Assembly (NCBI RefSeq): GCF_030704535.1
Contig: NC_081811.1
Span: 3,426,501 to 3,490,500 of the forward strand
Direction of reading: 5' to 3'
From: Vitis vinifera
Taxonomy: Eukaryota; Streptophyta; Magnoliopsida; Vitales; Vitaceae
Length of the DNA stretch: 64,000 nucleotides
Below the pieces are notes generated by a model that worked only from the letters and a program-made list of their open reading frames with translations, had not been told where the DNA came from and did no database searches. Shown piece by piece: positions 1 to 11,929 of this stretch. Each line of letters starts with the position of its first letter. Position 1 is the stretch's first letter. The translations under genes and the position numbers were made by a program.

Positions 1-75
1 AAAAACCCCTTAATCTTGACAGGATGAGCACGGTGCAGCTTCAGGCAGGGGTCATTTCAGGACACACCAGAACTG
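1..75 (+). other. Possible last exon or 3' end of a gene lying left of the window
   Basis: An acceptor-like TTGACAG ends near base 22 and is followed by about 50 bases of more balanced composition before AT-rich sequence begins. Two of the three frames stay open for at least 20 codons, and one closes at a TGA near 90. No family is recognisable from so short a piece, so this is only a hint that a plus-strand gene may end here. Confidence 0.15.
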
Positions 76-904
76 TGATGCTATATGTTTGATTTTGTGG
101 CATAATTACATTATTTTTTGCCAACTTGGGATTAGTAGAACTGCATTTTTGTTGAGTTATGACTGGGATTGTTTAGATGAGGATGTGTTTTCTCTACCAG
201 TTTTGGCACTCTATGGTGTTTTTTAGTTAGAAGTATGTAGTTGATTCCTCAGGAATGAAATGAAAGCAGTCATCTCCATTCATTATATTAATTAATATTA
301 ATATAATGAAATTAAAAATTAATGATATGTTCTTCAAAAATAAAAGCATATTGATATATTAAATTACATGATTGACATACATTAAGACTTATTTGATTAT
401 CAAATTTTATACACTTGTAGTTGAAATTTTGTTTTAGTTGTATAAGCCTGACATTCTTGCATGGTCAAAATGTAAGTCATTCTCAGTCTTTACAAAAGTT
501 ATAATTCTGTCGATTTTTAAATTCTTGATTCTGATTTCTTCTATTTCATATTCTTCTCATATATTTTCCCTTCATATTTTTTATTTTATTTTTTAGTTTT
601 ATAAAAAGGTTTAGTAAACATGTGATTAGTGAAATACCATACAAGGTTTCCTATTGGGAAATGTGTGAAGGGAAGAGGAACACAAGAATTTATGAGGATG
701 TTTGCTTGTCTAAATATTCCAAAATACCAAAATTTATTATAATAATAAATATTTTATAATGATTAATTATGTAAGTGTTAGAATTTGATAATTAGATAGT
801 AATTAGGGTTTTAGTTATGCTTAGTTAAATAAGAAAATATTAGAAAATTTCCAAGTTTCATTGAATACTCCCTGGTTTATATGTGGTGTATCTTTGCATT
901 TTCC

Positions 905-2060
905 TCTGTAATTCAAGTTCAACCCCTAACTCAGGTTGAAGTTCTAGCTCAAGCCACACTCTAGCTGTAGTCGTCCTTTGGCTGGGAACTCCTCTAATTT
1001 CTACTCAAGCCACACTCTAGCGCTAATCGTCCTTTGGATAGGTACTCCTCTAAGTTTTCCATCTTTCTAATTCAAGCTCTAGTTTAAACCACATTTTTGC
1101 TCTTATCGAGTCCTTTGGATAGGGACTCCCCTAATTTCTCCTCCTTTTTGTTCAAGTTCAACATATAGCTTTGGTTCAAGCTTTAAATCCAACCCCACTC
1201 TAGCTTTAGTCGTCCTACAATGAGAACTTTTGCTTCGAGCTCTAGTTCAAGCCTCATGCCCCTCGTTTAGTTTTGAGTGTTTGGTAAAACTTAATTTTTA
1301 TTATTTAATGATTTAAATTCAATTAAAATTTATTACTTATTTTTATTATTTTAAGTGTTAAAATCATTTGATAAAATTAGCATATTTACCCTTATTAGTT
1401 ATAATTAATATTTATTATTAAAATTTTTAATTAATATTTATTTTTATTAATCTTAAACAATAAATTTATTTATTAAACAGTCATATTTAAAATATTATAT
1501 ATTTACAAGATAATTTTAAAATAGAGTCATGAAGGTAAAATTATAATTGTTAAATATATTTTTATTAAATGTGCGCAAATAAGATTAACCAAAAAATGAG
1601 ATTAATAAAAATAAATTAATTTTTTTAAAATATTTAAAGTAATTTTTAACTTTAAATGATGATATTAAATTACTTTAACAAACATATTTAATAAATTTAA
1701 TAAAGTTTTTAATTCACTTTTAAGTCATGAAGTTGATTTATAAGGTACCCTCTGAGCGTTGGTTCAAGTCATTCTCTAGATCTTGTACAAGTTCAATCTA
1801 TAGTTCAAGCCCCACTTTAACTCTAGTCGTTCCTTGAGGTAGGTGCAAGTTCACTTGTAGCTCTCGATCAATCTTTAGTCCCAGCCCCACTTTAACTCTA
1901 ATAATCTTTCGAGGTAGGTACCCCCCTAGTTGCTCCTATCCATTAAGTACTTCTCAGTTCAACTTATAGCTCTTTCTCAATCTCTAGGTCAAGCCCCACT
2001 TCAACTCTAGTCATCCTTTGAGGTAACTCTAATCATCCACTTGGTGGGTATCCTAACTTT
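905..2060. repeat. Degenerate direct-repeat array, split by a MITE
   Basis: Imperfect units containing variants of caagccccactttaactctag, tagtcgtcctttgg and ggtactcccctaattt recur from about 905 to 1265 and again from about 1745 to 2060. Spacing is roughly 70-110 bases and divergence is high. The two halves are separated by an AT-rich element at about 1268-1745. There is no coding frame. Bases 75-900 are AT-rich and show nothing else I recognise. Confidence 0.55.
1268..1745 (+). mobile_element. MITE-like element, family A (copy 1)
   Basis: This AT-rich non-coding element begins with a variant of gtgtttggtaaaacttaat followed by ttattatttaatgatttaa. The same opening and the same internal order occur near 47.68 kb, and the opening alone recurs near 48.18 kb. 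It interrupts the degenerate repeat array on both sides. It has no ORF. The right edge is approximate. Confidence 0.5.
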
Positions 2061-2084
2061 GGCTTTTTTTAAAGGTACCCCACC

Positions 2085-2330
2085 CTTACATTATATTTGG
2101 TTTTTGAAAAATATTAAAGAAAAAAGAATGTTAAGGAAATAATTTTTTTATGTTTAGTTTTATTATGAAAAAAATAAAAAATAATTAAAATGATTTTAAA
2201 ATGTATATATTTTTAAATTATTTAATTTTTATATAAAATATGAAAAATAAGTAAAAATGAGTTTGAAGAAAGTAAAAATTTATGTATTTTCAAATTATTT
2301 AAAATAAGTATTTTTATTTTCCTCCTACCC
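2085..2330 (+). mobile_element. MITE-like element, family B (fragment)
   Basis: It opens with ttatatttggtttttgaaaa and has internal order close to the better preserved copy at about 42.2-42.5 kb, including an aattatttaatttttat block and a 'gagtttgaagaaa' block. The 3' inverted repeat is not clear. From 2331 to about 3800 I see no supported gene. A few open frames there (for example 2676-3121 on the minus strand) lack recognisable motifs and look like chance or TE debris. Confidence 0.4.
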
Positions 2331-3970
2331 GAATTCAAATCAAATGTTCAGATGCATGTATGAATGAGAGGCATTCAATCTGCCAACTGTAGTAGAAGTA
2401 AGCTTGAAGACTAACCAGACCCTGTCATTTAAAAACAACAATGGTGCTGATGATAATGGCATTATGGCAGCTTTTAAGGCAGTTTTTCTGGATTATGAAT
2501 CTAAAGCAATCCACCACAGCTGGCATCACCACCAACCATAGTATTGCTTCTGCTTTGGAACTCCTTAGTACACCTGGACCAAGTCAATCCAAATTATGTC
2601 CAAATTTTTTTATTAGATTTAGTAAGGTTTAATAATATTTTAATATCTAAGTGGTAAGAGAAATAGTTTCTAAAGTCAGAATCTAAAAAATGGGCTACAA
2701 GTTTCAAAACTTTCATATTTTATCCTAAACAAACCATATAAAGCTCCAAACTTTAAATTGGTCTTTTTCCCACAAATAGTCTTGAGAGTTATCCAAATAA
2801 TCCCATAAAGAAAGATAAGAAAAGTTGACATTTTCCCACAATGGATGAGAAGTTTTTCATCATTTTTTGGACAAACAAACATCAATTCACTGGAGAATGA
2901 CCCCTCTTCTTTACCTTCTCTCATACTGCTTTCCAACCCAAAAAAACAAAACAAAAAAAAAAGCAACCTTTAGGACCCCACACCTCCTCTGAGAGAGACT
3001 GCAAAGAAGCTCCCATGGAAATAAGTTCTAATAGGGGGAAAAAAATCCCTTTACCTCCACCTAGCCACACCATTTCTACTAGGGAATGCTTATTGACCCT
3101 CACCAACGACCATCCAAGCATCCTCTGAGAAGCCAGAAAACAGCCTTAAAGCCTTTATGGTGCCTCTACAGCTCTTGCAAGAAAATAACCTAGAACTGCC
3201 ATCACTAATGTGAAACAGATAAGAAGAAATAGAACCTCCCGGAGAGGAACCCAGTTGGAGATCCATTCACTAAAACTGAAATTCTAACTGTTGGAGTCAT
3301 AAAGATTGAATATATGTGACCTTAGGCATTTCAATGCAAAAGTTCAACCAAGACATCCAACTTATTTGAAGTAATCCCACTCTATGGCAAACTATTGGTT
3401 TCTTAAAGAAAGAAAAACGAAAAAAAATGCAGTCTAATCCTCTGTACCAAAGCAGTTGTCGATTCCATAATCTTACATTCTACTGAAACAACGACAATGA
3501 GCAACAAACAAACAAATCTTCCTCCTTACAACCCTTTTGCCATGTGAGTAGCCTTCTTAAATCACTAAACCCCTAAATTTTGACATACCCTACTTAAAAC
3601 TTGAATGATAACAGCCAAACTCTTCATTTACCTCTTTGTTGAGACATACATGATCCTAAGAAATGCTTCACCAAAAAAATGGGACAAATGTAGGCCCTGA
3701 TCCTTGGTACAGGTCTACCTAGAATTTAAAGTCTTCATAAACAAAAATTTTGAAGTTGTAATGGTATTTCAACTCAACCAAGCTACAGAATCACAAACGG
3801 GTTTTTGTATCAACAATACATCATAAACTTGGAATACAAAATGCATATATACAATTTTCTACAGGGAGAAGATATGTTCCTGAAACAAACATTGAGAAAC
3901 CTCAAAATACATGAAATGAATTTCCACAGGTACCTAGTAATAGGCACTACCGAAGAAAGATATTTCCTGT

Positions 3971-6622
3971 TCAGACACCCATGAATGCTCGACATTGGGA
4001 TTCCCAGTGCTCCTTTGCTTGTCGAATCCTCTCTGTTCTCTCTGTTTGAAGCCTCTGCTCCCAATATTCATGGCAGCTGTCAAAGTATCAAGAATAGAAA
4101 ACTTACATAAGTCAGAAGAAAGAAAAGATTTTCGGGTATGTGGTAGGACTATGAATCTCAGCAGACATGAAGTGAAAGATGTCATAGATTGAGATATACC
4201 TCCGACTTAATAGAATGTTTAACTCCTCCAAATGTACAGCACCTTCATAAACTCCTGCCTGAAATCAATGCAAAGCATTTTGAAATACTGAAGTTCAATA
4301 AAAATGAAAGTAATTTGATCATGACAAAGATATAAATTTACCTCTCGACAGAGTGGGCATTTTTCTTTAGGTTCGGCTATCTTCAATCCATCCACAATAG
4401 TCACTGATGCAGCAGAGCAAGCACACATGTAGCAGAAGATATGGCCACACGTGAGAGATACTGGGTCAAAGACTGTGTCCTGTTACAAAAAGATTCCCTG
4501 TTGGCTTTAAATAGTTGAGATGATCCTAAACCAAACATAAGCTTTGCCATTCATCGCATTAATGCTACCCTCCATTAAAATTCAGTATTGCATAAACAGA
4601 ACTCTGACTTTTAATATCACAATCAACTTTTTTCTACTGTTCAGATTGTGGGCTGGGGATCTTTAGTTCAGAGCATCCTTCACCATGATTAAAAAAGAAA
4701 AACCTAATTCTTATTGCTACATGTGGGAGCTCATTTCAGTCTCCAGTATTGACCCCCAAATTCCAAGAGAAAAAAAACTTGAAATATTTCCCAACCTAGT
4801 TACAGAGAGGTTCATAGTAAGCAAACTATAAGAACATCCAAGCAATAAGAGTGCCACCAAATAAATTCCCACAAAAAAAATGAAAAGAATCGGCACCCAA
4901 AATCCATCTGGTCTTCTACTTGTTTGTAGTGCTTGTTTTGTAGTTATTTATCCCTGTAAGCTACGTGTAAAAAATATACAAGGCTTCTTTGCTTAACAAT
5001 ATAAAATATGGCAAATTACCAAGCATATAGAACAAGTCAAGTCAATATCGAGCTTGACTGAATCAAAGAGTTCACAAGAGAGTGATGGTTTGCCATCGTT
5101 GAATGTGAGGGAGCATCCATCAAACAAGGCAGGGGCCTTTCTCGACTTGGCTTTGGATTCCCGTAAATTGATATGAAAAGCCATAAGTTCACATAGCCAA
5201 GGGGACTGAAGGATCTCCATATGCATGCTTTGAGCTTGTGACTTGAATGCCTGCCCTTGCTTAGAGTAATGAACCTGTCTTCAACAGAAAAATAAAAAGG
5301 GTAAAAACCGGCATATTTCCCTTCAACCATTCACCAAAACGAATAAAGATCTACAAACCATAAGGTGTGTGATGGACATACTTTATCATACTTCTTTAGT
5401 ATTTTTCGAATTGCAGTGGCATTGATCATTGCATAAGTGACCAGGTCTTTGCCTTCTTGAATTAAGGCAACATGGTTTCCTTGCAGCTTCCCTTTGAACC
5501 ATATGTAGTACTTCCTAACACCCGATGCCAAATGCAGATCCAGCAATTTCTGTGCTCGCTCATTGAAGCAGCCTACTATTTCAGACATTTCCTTGAGAAG
5601 TGAAGGGAAGAAGGTTCCATCACAAACTGTAAAAAAATTTTCTATTAGAATTCAACTAAAAATCCATAAAAATTAAAGCTAGAAAACGTAATGCAGGATG
5701 GTTCTATCCTATATGTAGCTTTAAGAAATTTCAAAGTGCATCTATAGGCAAAAATGGGTTTCTATTGAATCAAAAATTATAGCTATTCAGCTGCCCAAAC
5801 CTGTAGTTCATTGCCGTGAGGAAGGAAAAACTGGAAATCACAGACGGTTACAAACACAGAATAATTCAAGACACGTACAAAGGGACAGTAAGAAAACTGT
5901 ATAAAAAGAAAAAAAAAAAAAAAAGGAAAGAAATTATGAACTAGAGAATGTTCGATTACCAAAAACACAGCAGAGGGCCAAGAGACAAGTATATCAGAAA
6001 TGATCAAATCCTGGAAGTTACTATTAAGATTTCAGATTCAATAAAAAGGAAACGTGATTTGCAGAGGAAAATTAGAAATGAGAATTCAAAAAGGAACAAA
6101 AAGCAAATACAATTATGATGCTGCTTCAGACAGAAAGAGGGAAAGGTTCATGGAAAAAACAGAGACCATACACATTCCTGGGGTTTTACCAATGGAATCA
6201 ATGGTCGGAATTTGAAAACTAATACAAAAAAACCCAGAAAATATGATCCCATATCCAACCCAAAAAATTGAATCAAACAACACTTCTCCAAAGGAAATAC
6301 ACATTCTTGGGGTTTTATCAATGGAACCAATGGTCAGAATTTGAAAACAAAAAAAAAAGAACCCAAAAAATATGAACCCATATCTAGCCCAAAAATTGAA
6401 TCAAACAACACCAAAAACACTAAAAATAAATTATTTTTTGTTCTTTCTACCTTGGCAATGGTGGGGGCAAGTGGGGATATCAACAACACCCTCGAGGCCT
6501 TTCTGGATTTGAAGGTCTCTCCTACACCTCTTCAAAATCTTCTTGAGCTTCTTGAACCCAACCCCAGGAAGTTTCTTCTCCTGGGCCTGCATGTACTCCT
6601 GATATTTCTTGCAAAACTTCAT
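3971..6622 (-). CDS. NLA: SPX-RING E3 ubiquitin ligase, NLA/BAH1 type
   Basis: Exons (minus strand) are 6622-6451, 5626-5382, 5274-5020, 4479-4342, 4258-4200 and 4076-3971: 975 bases, 324 residues, against about 335 for Arabidopsis NLA. All introns are GT/AG. The N-terminus begins [11 protein letters not shown], the hallmark of the SPX domain (about residues 1-165), which binds inositol pyrophosphates as a phosphate signal. A C3HC4 RING follows: C220-x2-C223, C235-x-H237, C240-x2-C243, C265-x2-C268. The C-terminal tail is rich in charged and aromatic residues. Known members ubiquitinate PHT1 phosphate transporters and a nitrate transporter at the plasma membrane, and affect salicylate accumulation. 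The start is the ATG directly before KFCKKY. An in-frame ATG three codons upstream (6631) exists, but the family starts at MKFC. It looks intact. The 5' leader probably extends to about 6800, and the 3' UTR toward about 3800. Confidence 0.93.
6170..6411. repeat. Direct tandem duplication in NLA intron 1
   Basis: Bases 6170-6281 and 6299-6411 are near-identical copies, offset by 129 bases. Both run from acacattc(c/t)tggggtttta to gaatcaaacaacac. They differ by a handful of substitutions and a short A-run change. The duplication lies wholly inside the first intron (6450-5627), so it does not affect coding. Confidence 0.85.
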
Positions 6623-6889
6623 CTTCCACACCCACCACCTTTGATCATATACAATGCAGAAAGGTCTCTCCCCGTACAGATGCTCTGCTGATAAAACCTC
6701 AACAAAAAGGCCCTGAATCCTAAGACCTCTACGTTTCTACGCCTTTTGCTATAACGGTTTTTTAGCAACCAAAGGCGAATTTAACTCAAAACTCTGAAAC
6801 CACAGAGAAAAGGTCAATTTATGGGAAGTTTCCCCAAGAGGGAGACACCCCTTGGCTGGATCTCTTCACCTTTGCTTTGTATAATTAAA

Positions 6890-7080
6890 AATATTTTTTA
6901 ATTTTTCTATAAAAAAAAAATCAAATATAATTAAAAACTTTTATATTTTAATTATTTAATCTTTATGTAAAAAAGTCAAAATAATAATAATAAAAAAAAA
7001 GTTTAAAATAGTATATAAAAACAATTTAATTTTTTTATTTTTAAATATATAAAAATAATATATAAATTACTTAAATACCC
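6890..7080. mobile_element. Family B MITE-like fragment upstream of NLA
   Basis: The AT-rich stretch contains caaatataattaaaaa followed by attatttaatctttatgtaa, matching the middle of the family B element at about 42.2-42.5 kb. Terminal repeats are missing. Weak support, because AT-rich sequence can match by chance. Confidence 0.3.
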
Positions 7081-7471
7081 TCGTCTCCTTTCCGCGAATC
7101 AACCAAATCATGGTCTATATAATTCATCTCTATCCACTCTACCTCTACCCCTCTCAGTCAATTCCCATATCTTTCTCTTTTTCACATGATTTTGATTTAA
7201 AGTTATTATAAAGTCTGATGTGTCACCATTGACGTGAAGATCCATGTGAATTGTCAGCCAAACTTTCTCAACTTTTTGGGAATACCCATCTATGGTTTTA
7301 AAAAATTCACGTATTATATCTTTTTTTTTTTTAATTATTTGTATAAATTTCAGCAAAATTCATCAAAAATTTAAAAATTAAATTTCAATTTTAATCTAAT
7401 AAGAAAACGTTATTTAGAAGATTTATGATAATGACCTATAATTTAATGAATAAAATTCCTTTCATGCGGGA

Positions 7472-7572
7472 GGTGACGTGGGCTGGTTTGAAATTCTGGC
7501 CCTTGCCACGTGGATATTAATATCATGCCACGTCATCCGATAAGCTTCGGTGAAAACAACGTGCCGTGTCGA
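7472..7572. promoter_or_regulatory. Cluster of ACGT (G-box/ABRE-like) motifs
   Basis: Within 100 bases there are gtgacgtgggc (about 7473), gccacgtggat (about 7505, a CACGTG G-box), gccacgtcatc (about 7527) and aacgtgcc (about 7559), in an island of higher GC. ACGT cores are binding sites for plant bZIP and bHLH factors. The cluster lies about 0.85-0.95 kb upstream of the NLA start codon and could belong to the NLA promoter. No plus-strand gene is evident to its right. From 7573 to about 10100 the sequence is AT-rich with no supported gene. Confidence 0.4.
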
Positions 7573-10103
7573 GGCTTGTGGCGGGAGTTAAAAGGGGAAG
7601 ATCGTGGGCAACTCGCTCTCTTTTTGCTCAAAACTACCAAGATGCCACCTCAACACTACAAACGGAGCAAGACATAGATGGGCAAAAACGTAATTTTGGG
7701 GTGCCGCACTAAAAAAAGTTGCTTGTCGTCTACGAAAGTGGCGTGAATGGCACTTTAGTTTTGAGGTTCCTTGGTGAATGGTTATTTTAGAGATTATTTG
7801 GAGTTTTTGCAAATTTTAACTTTTAGTGTTTAACTTTTTCTTTTCAATATACAGCAATGCAATGATTTTTGTATTGTCACTTGTGGATTCCATTCTCGTA
7901 ACCTCCAATCGGTTTGATATGATTTTAAGAAATGTTTTTAATATTTAAAAATTTTTATCATTTAAATATTAAAAATATTTTTTAAAGCGACTTTCAAACA
8001 CATTTTTAATTTCGATATAATCTGATTTAATATTTTTATAATATTTATAATTCATATATAATAATATTTTTTAATTTTTTTAAATATCAAATTATACATA
8101 TATTTTTATAGATATAAATCTATTTTTATATATTTTAAATATATAACCCAATTAACCAAACAAATCCAATCAACTCAAATTTAATTTATACTTAAAATAA
8201 ATAAATTTATGTTGGACCTAGATGGAACTCAACTGAAAAATTGGGTTAGATTGGATTTTACTTTATTGTTTTTTAATTCGGGTTAATATCCAACTCAATT
8301 ACAATCCCCAATCTTATACTTTAAGGTTAAAGTTTAATAAATCAAATATCTTTCACCCTAAATCCTAGACTTTCAAGTTAAAGTTTAATAAATCAAATAT
8401 TTTTTTGCTTAATATGGTAATGCATATGGAAGGATCTTTAAGTAATTTTTTTTTCACCTGGAAAATAAAATTTTATTTTAATTAAAAATTTACTTAATTT
8501 TAATATAGTAATTTCAGAAATAGTTTATAGTAAGTAAAAATAATATATTACTTAATTTTATTTCATCAGCATTATTTTTTTTTTATCACAATCACTAAAA
8601 GAAATATAATAATGATTTTTTATTTATTTTTACCTTTTAATAAAAAATTAGTTTTTTATAAATAAATTAAATAGACTTTATTTGGAATTTTAATTTTGTT
8701 ATGTTAAATAATTAAAAATAAAATATTTTATTCTAAAGGAAATTCAAATTTAAAATAAATAAATTAAAAATCAAATTTTATTTAGTATAATTTCTAGAAT
8801 AGCTAAAAAAAAATTTCTTTATATGAAATAATGAATTAGAAAAAAGTTTGATTTAAAATAAGATATATTTTAGTATAAAATTATTTAATAATAAAAATAT
8901 TAATTTAAAATGGATAAATATGAAATAAAAAAAAAATTTAAAATTCACTTACTATATTTTATTATAATTACAATAAAAAGTAAGCACCACTATTTTTCAC
9001 TTATAAGTGATTAACTCTTTTATCAAAACACTCCCTACATCAACAAAATTATTTTTCATATTTAAAATCCCCAAACATAATTTTATTCTTAAAAACAATT
9101 GACTAATTTTTTTTTCAAAAAAAATTATTTTTTAAAAACATTATATAACAACAAATTTTGAGTTTTGAAAATTTATTTTATAATTTTTTTATATAAAATA
9201 AATATATTTTATAAAAATTAAAATATTATAATTTTTAATAACTTATTTGATTAAAAAGTATTTATTATTATTATTATCGTTATTATATATTAAAAATAGA
9301 TAAAATAAAAATTTTAATTTAATTTAATTTAATTTTATATATAATCGAGATGGAGCGGGAGAAAGCAAGATGAGACGGCACAAGATAATACTTGAACCTA
9401 CCCTTCACTCGTGCTAAACTCGCTTGTCCCATTAAGGATATGACGGGGTGTCAGTAAAAACCAACCCCATTATCATCCTTAAGAACGACCTAAGAATGCC
9501 TACATATTTTTAGCCCAAATTTAAATTGATTTGGTCATTGAACAAACTCACACTCACCAATGGTCTCTAAGAGTGAATGTGATGATGACGGCACACTACA
9601 ATGCTGATGCCAATACATTTATCAAACAATTTTGTGAGCCCTTCAAAAGCAAGTCAAATTGCAATTTGCTCCTCCCACATTCCTTTTTTCTTCTTTGGTC
9701 TGTCCAATTGCCCATTTTTTAAGGTCAATATTTTGCTAATTTCAAAGTTTGTGCCATATCCACATTACTACATTTGACCATATTACATTGCCATCTTTCC
9801 CTATTGAATTGGTATGTGGCTCTGAAATCTTTCAAAAGAACACACTCCATCTCTCCTTTCAAATACACCATCATTGGGGGACAAGAAATCTTGCAATTCC
9901 ATTTTTCTTATCATCACTTTTGAAAGGCTTGAATTGCAGCCACTCTAAATGGAGTACCCACCATCACCATGCTTTGTCCATGTTTCAATGTAAAGCTTTT
10001 GAATTATTTCTTCAACTAATATAATAATATATTAAATCTTTTCCTTTCGGAGGGTTATTCAAACGGGGCTTTATGTTTTCTTTTTTAATTATTAATAATT
10101 ATA

Positions 10104-10463
10104 TCACAAAATAATATAAAGAATTAAATAAAAATCATATCCCATTTAGTTCTTTTATTATCCAGGTTAACCCCAATCAACTTCAAATTATTGCTAATTA
10201 AAATAATAATGAATAATTAGACTTGGCCTCATGATTCAAGACATACCTTCGAGTGCTTTAATTATTTTGTGATTTAACCTTCATGATTAAAATCACAAAA
10301 TAATATAAAAAATTAAATAAAATCATATCCCAATTATTATTATTATTATATATATATATATTTACTATCTAGACTAACTCCAATTCAAGCTATTGCTCGT
10401 TAAAATCATATTGAATCATTAGACTTATTGCCCTTATGATTAAAGACGTGCCTTCAAATGCTT
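10104..10463. repeat. Local direct duplication, unit about 165 bases
   Basis: Two divergent copies begin tcacaaaataatataaa at 10104 and 10293 (offset 189). Both contain aaatcatatccca and then (c/t)taactccaat or a close variant, and both end with gtgccttcaaatgcttt or a variant. Copy 2 carries extra TTA and TA microsatellite runs. Non-coding. Confidence 0.6.
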
Positions 10464-10654
10464 TGTGCTGAAAATATCATACAACATGCTGTTAGGAACA
10501 ACATGGCTTCATGATTAATGGGTGACTCCTTTTGTTCTTTACAATAAAAAATTTTAAGTCTTAAAAATTTTAGTAATGTAGTTTAAAAGTTTGTTTGACG
10601 GTATTTATAATCATTTATCCAACTCTCCTAAAAATAATTATAATTAAAAATGAT

Positions 10655-10960
10655 GCATATATCATAAACTTATAATGCATTACCAAAGTGTTCACGATAT
10701 TCGAATACAAGAAGAGATGGACACGGTTAGTCAACTCTGATTCGTCAAGAATCTCCTGCCAGTGACACTCCTAGGGACAGGACAAATGACCTCGATTTTA
10801 ATACCACATGTGGGACCTTAGACACTATCAACTTTCTTAAAAGCAATTACTGTTAGGAAAAACGCATACTCTAACCCTATAATGCATTCATCCAAGCACC
10901 CGTGATATTTGAAGATAAGGGGGTTGATGGATGCAGTTACCTCCGATCTATCCATACAAG
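10655..10960. repeat. Degenerate direct repeat pair
   Basis: The segment beginning acttataatgcattaccaaa (about 10668) and the one beginning ccctataatgcattcatcca (about 10876) share order: an ataatgcatt start, a 'c(a/g)cgatatt(c/t)gaa' middle and a 'gatg(g/c)a..cggtta' end. The sequence between them includes caccacatgtggga-type palindromic bases. No gene is seen. Confidence 0.35.
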
Positions 10961-11055
10961 TGATTTTTTATATTTTTAAAATTGTTTCCTAAATTTTACA
11001 AAAACAATTCATTTAAATATATATATATATTTTGGGTTAAAAGTATTTAACACAT

Positions 11056-11929
11056 TGTAGACCCTCGTTTTGGTCTATAAGTTTTTAGGATATTTTGAGA
11101 GCATATTTTCACCACTTTGAGGACTTTTTGGCCGCTGATATGAGAGAGTGGCATGGGAGGAGTGATTTTTTAAGTAAGAAATCAGAGGTTAACACGTTGC
11201 ATGGGGATATTCTGGCCGTTAAGAAGGAGCGGATGGGTGCAGGAGAGGGGGTAGTGTTTTTGAGAGGCAATGAGAGGTCGACACGTGGCAAAGAGATTCC
11301 AGAGAAAGGCTGCAAGCCGATAGGGTGGAGCGGATGCTGCATGGGCAGGGGGAAAAAAGAGATATTGGAAGGTGATTTGGGCAAGTGAGAGAGGGTGCTT
11401 TTGTGACCCTTTTTGGTAGGATCTTTTTGCTTTTTGGGGGGGGGAGCCAGAGGAGAAGACTACTGAGGAGCTTTCTTTGGGCAAAGGGAGGTGCGTTTTG
11501 GGGAAGGGTTGCTCTGGAGATATTACGAATTAGGTACGCATTCATTCTGGTCATTCTCTATGCTTGTTTTGATTCTCATATATGCATGATAGTTCCATAT
11601 ATTTATTGATTTTCTCATCAATTACTACGTCAACTTCATTTTATTAGTAGAGACCCATTTTTAAGGATTTAGAGGGGTGCTACGGTTTTTACCGTACTTT
11701 CCCGATAAATAACCTGACTCTCGAACTCGATCCGATTTTTTATAGACCACTTTTTTCAAAATAAGGAGTCACACTTAGGGTTTTCTTTCTTATTTTGTTT
11801 ACCATTTAAAAATAAAACAAAAATAAGTGACGATTCCAAGTCATTTTCTAAAAATAAAATCATTTTTCAAAATAAAAATCGAACTTACCATCGACTGGAA
11901 AACACATGAGTCGAAATACGGAGTCCACA
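11056..11929 (-). mobile_element. Solo LTR, family C (copy 1, inverted relative to copies 2 and 3)
   Basis: The block starts TGTAGACCC and ends GGAGTCCACA, giving TG..CA termini. Flanks carry cacat on the left (11051-11055). On the right is catat after ..CCACA, or an exact cacat if the end is placed two bases earlier, consistent with a 5-base target-site duplication. Its last roughly 290 bases, read on the minus strand, match the first roughly 290 bases of the copy at 42861: a sequence around gactccttattttgaaaa, a 'cggtaaaaccgtagcacccc' block and a 'agtagagaccc' block. No internal retroelement genes are present. Short ORFs at 11095-11609 have no recognisable motif and lie inside the LTR. Confidence 0.7.

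Noticed and set aside
4993..5330. Two overlapping minus-strand ORFs across NLA exon 3
   Set aside because: One is the real exon frame extended into introns and the other is its shadow frame. Both are covered by the NLA gene model.
6690..6725. Possible miR827-like target in the NLA 5' leader
   Set aside because: Only an eight-base core resembles the complement of miR827 and the remaining positions do not pair, so it cannot be supported from sequence alone.
11095..11609. Overlapping ORFs of about 70-110 codons on both strands
   Set aside because: They lie inside the solo LTR, on both strands at once in a GC-richer stretch, with no motif. Openness reflects composition, not coding.
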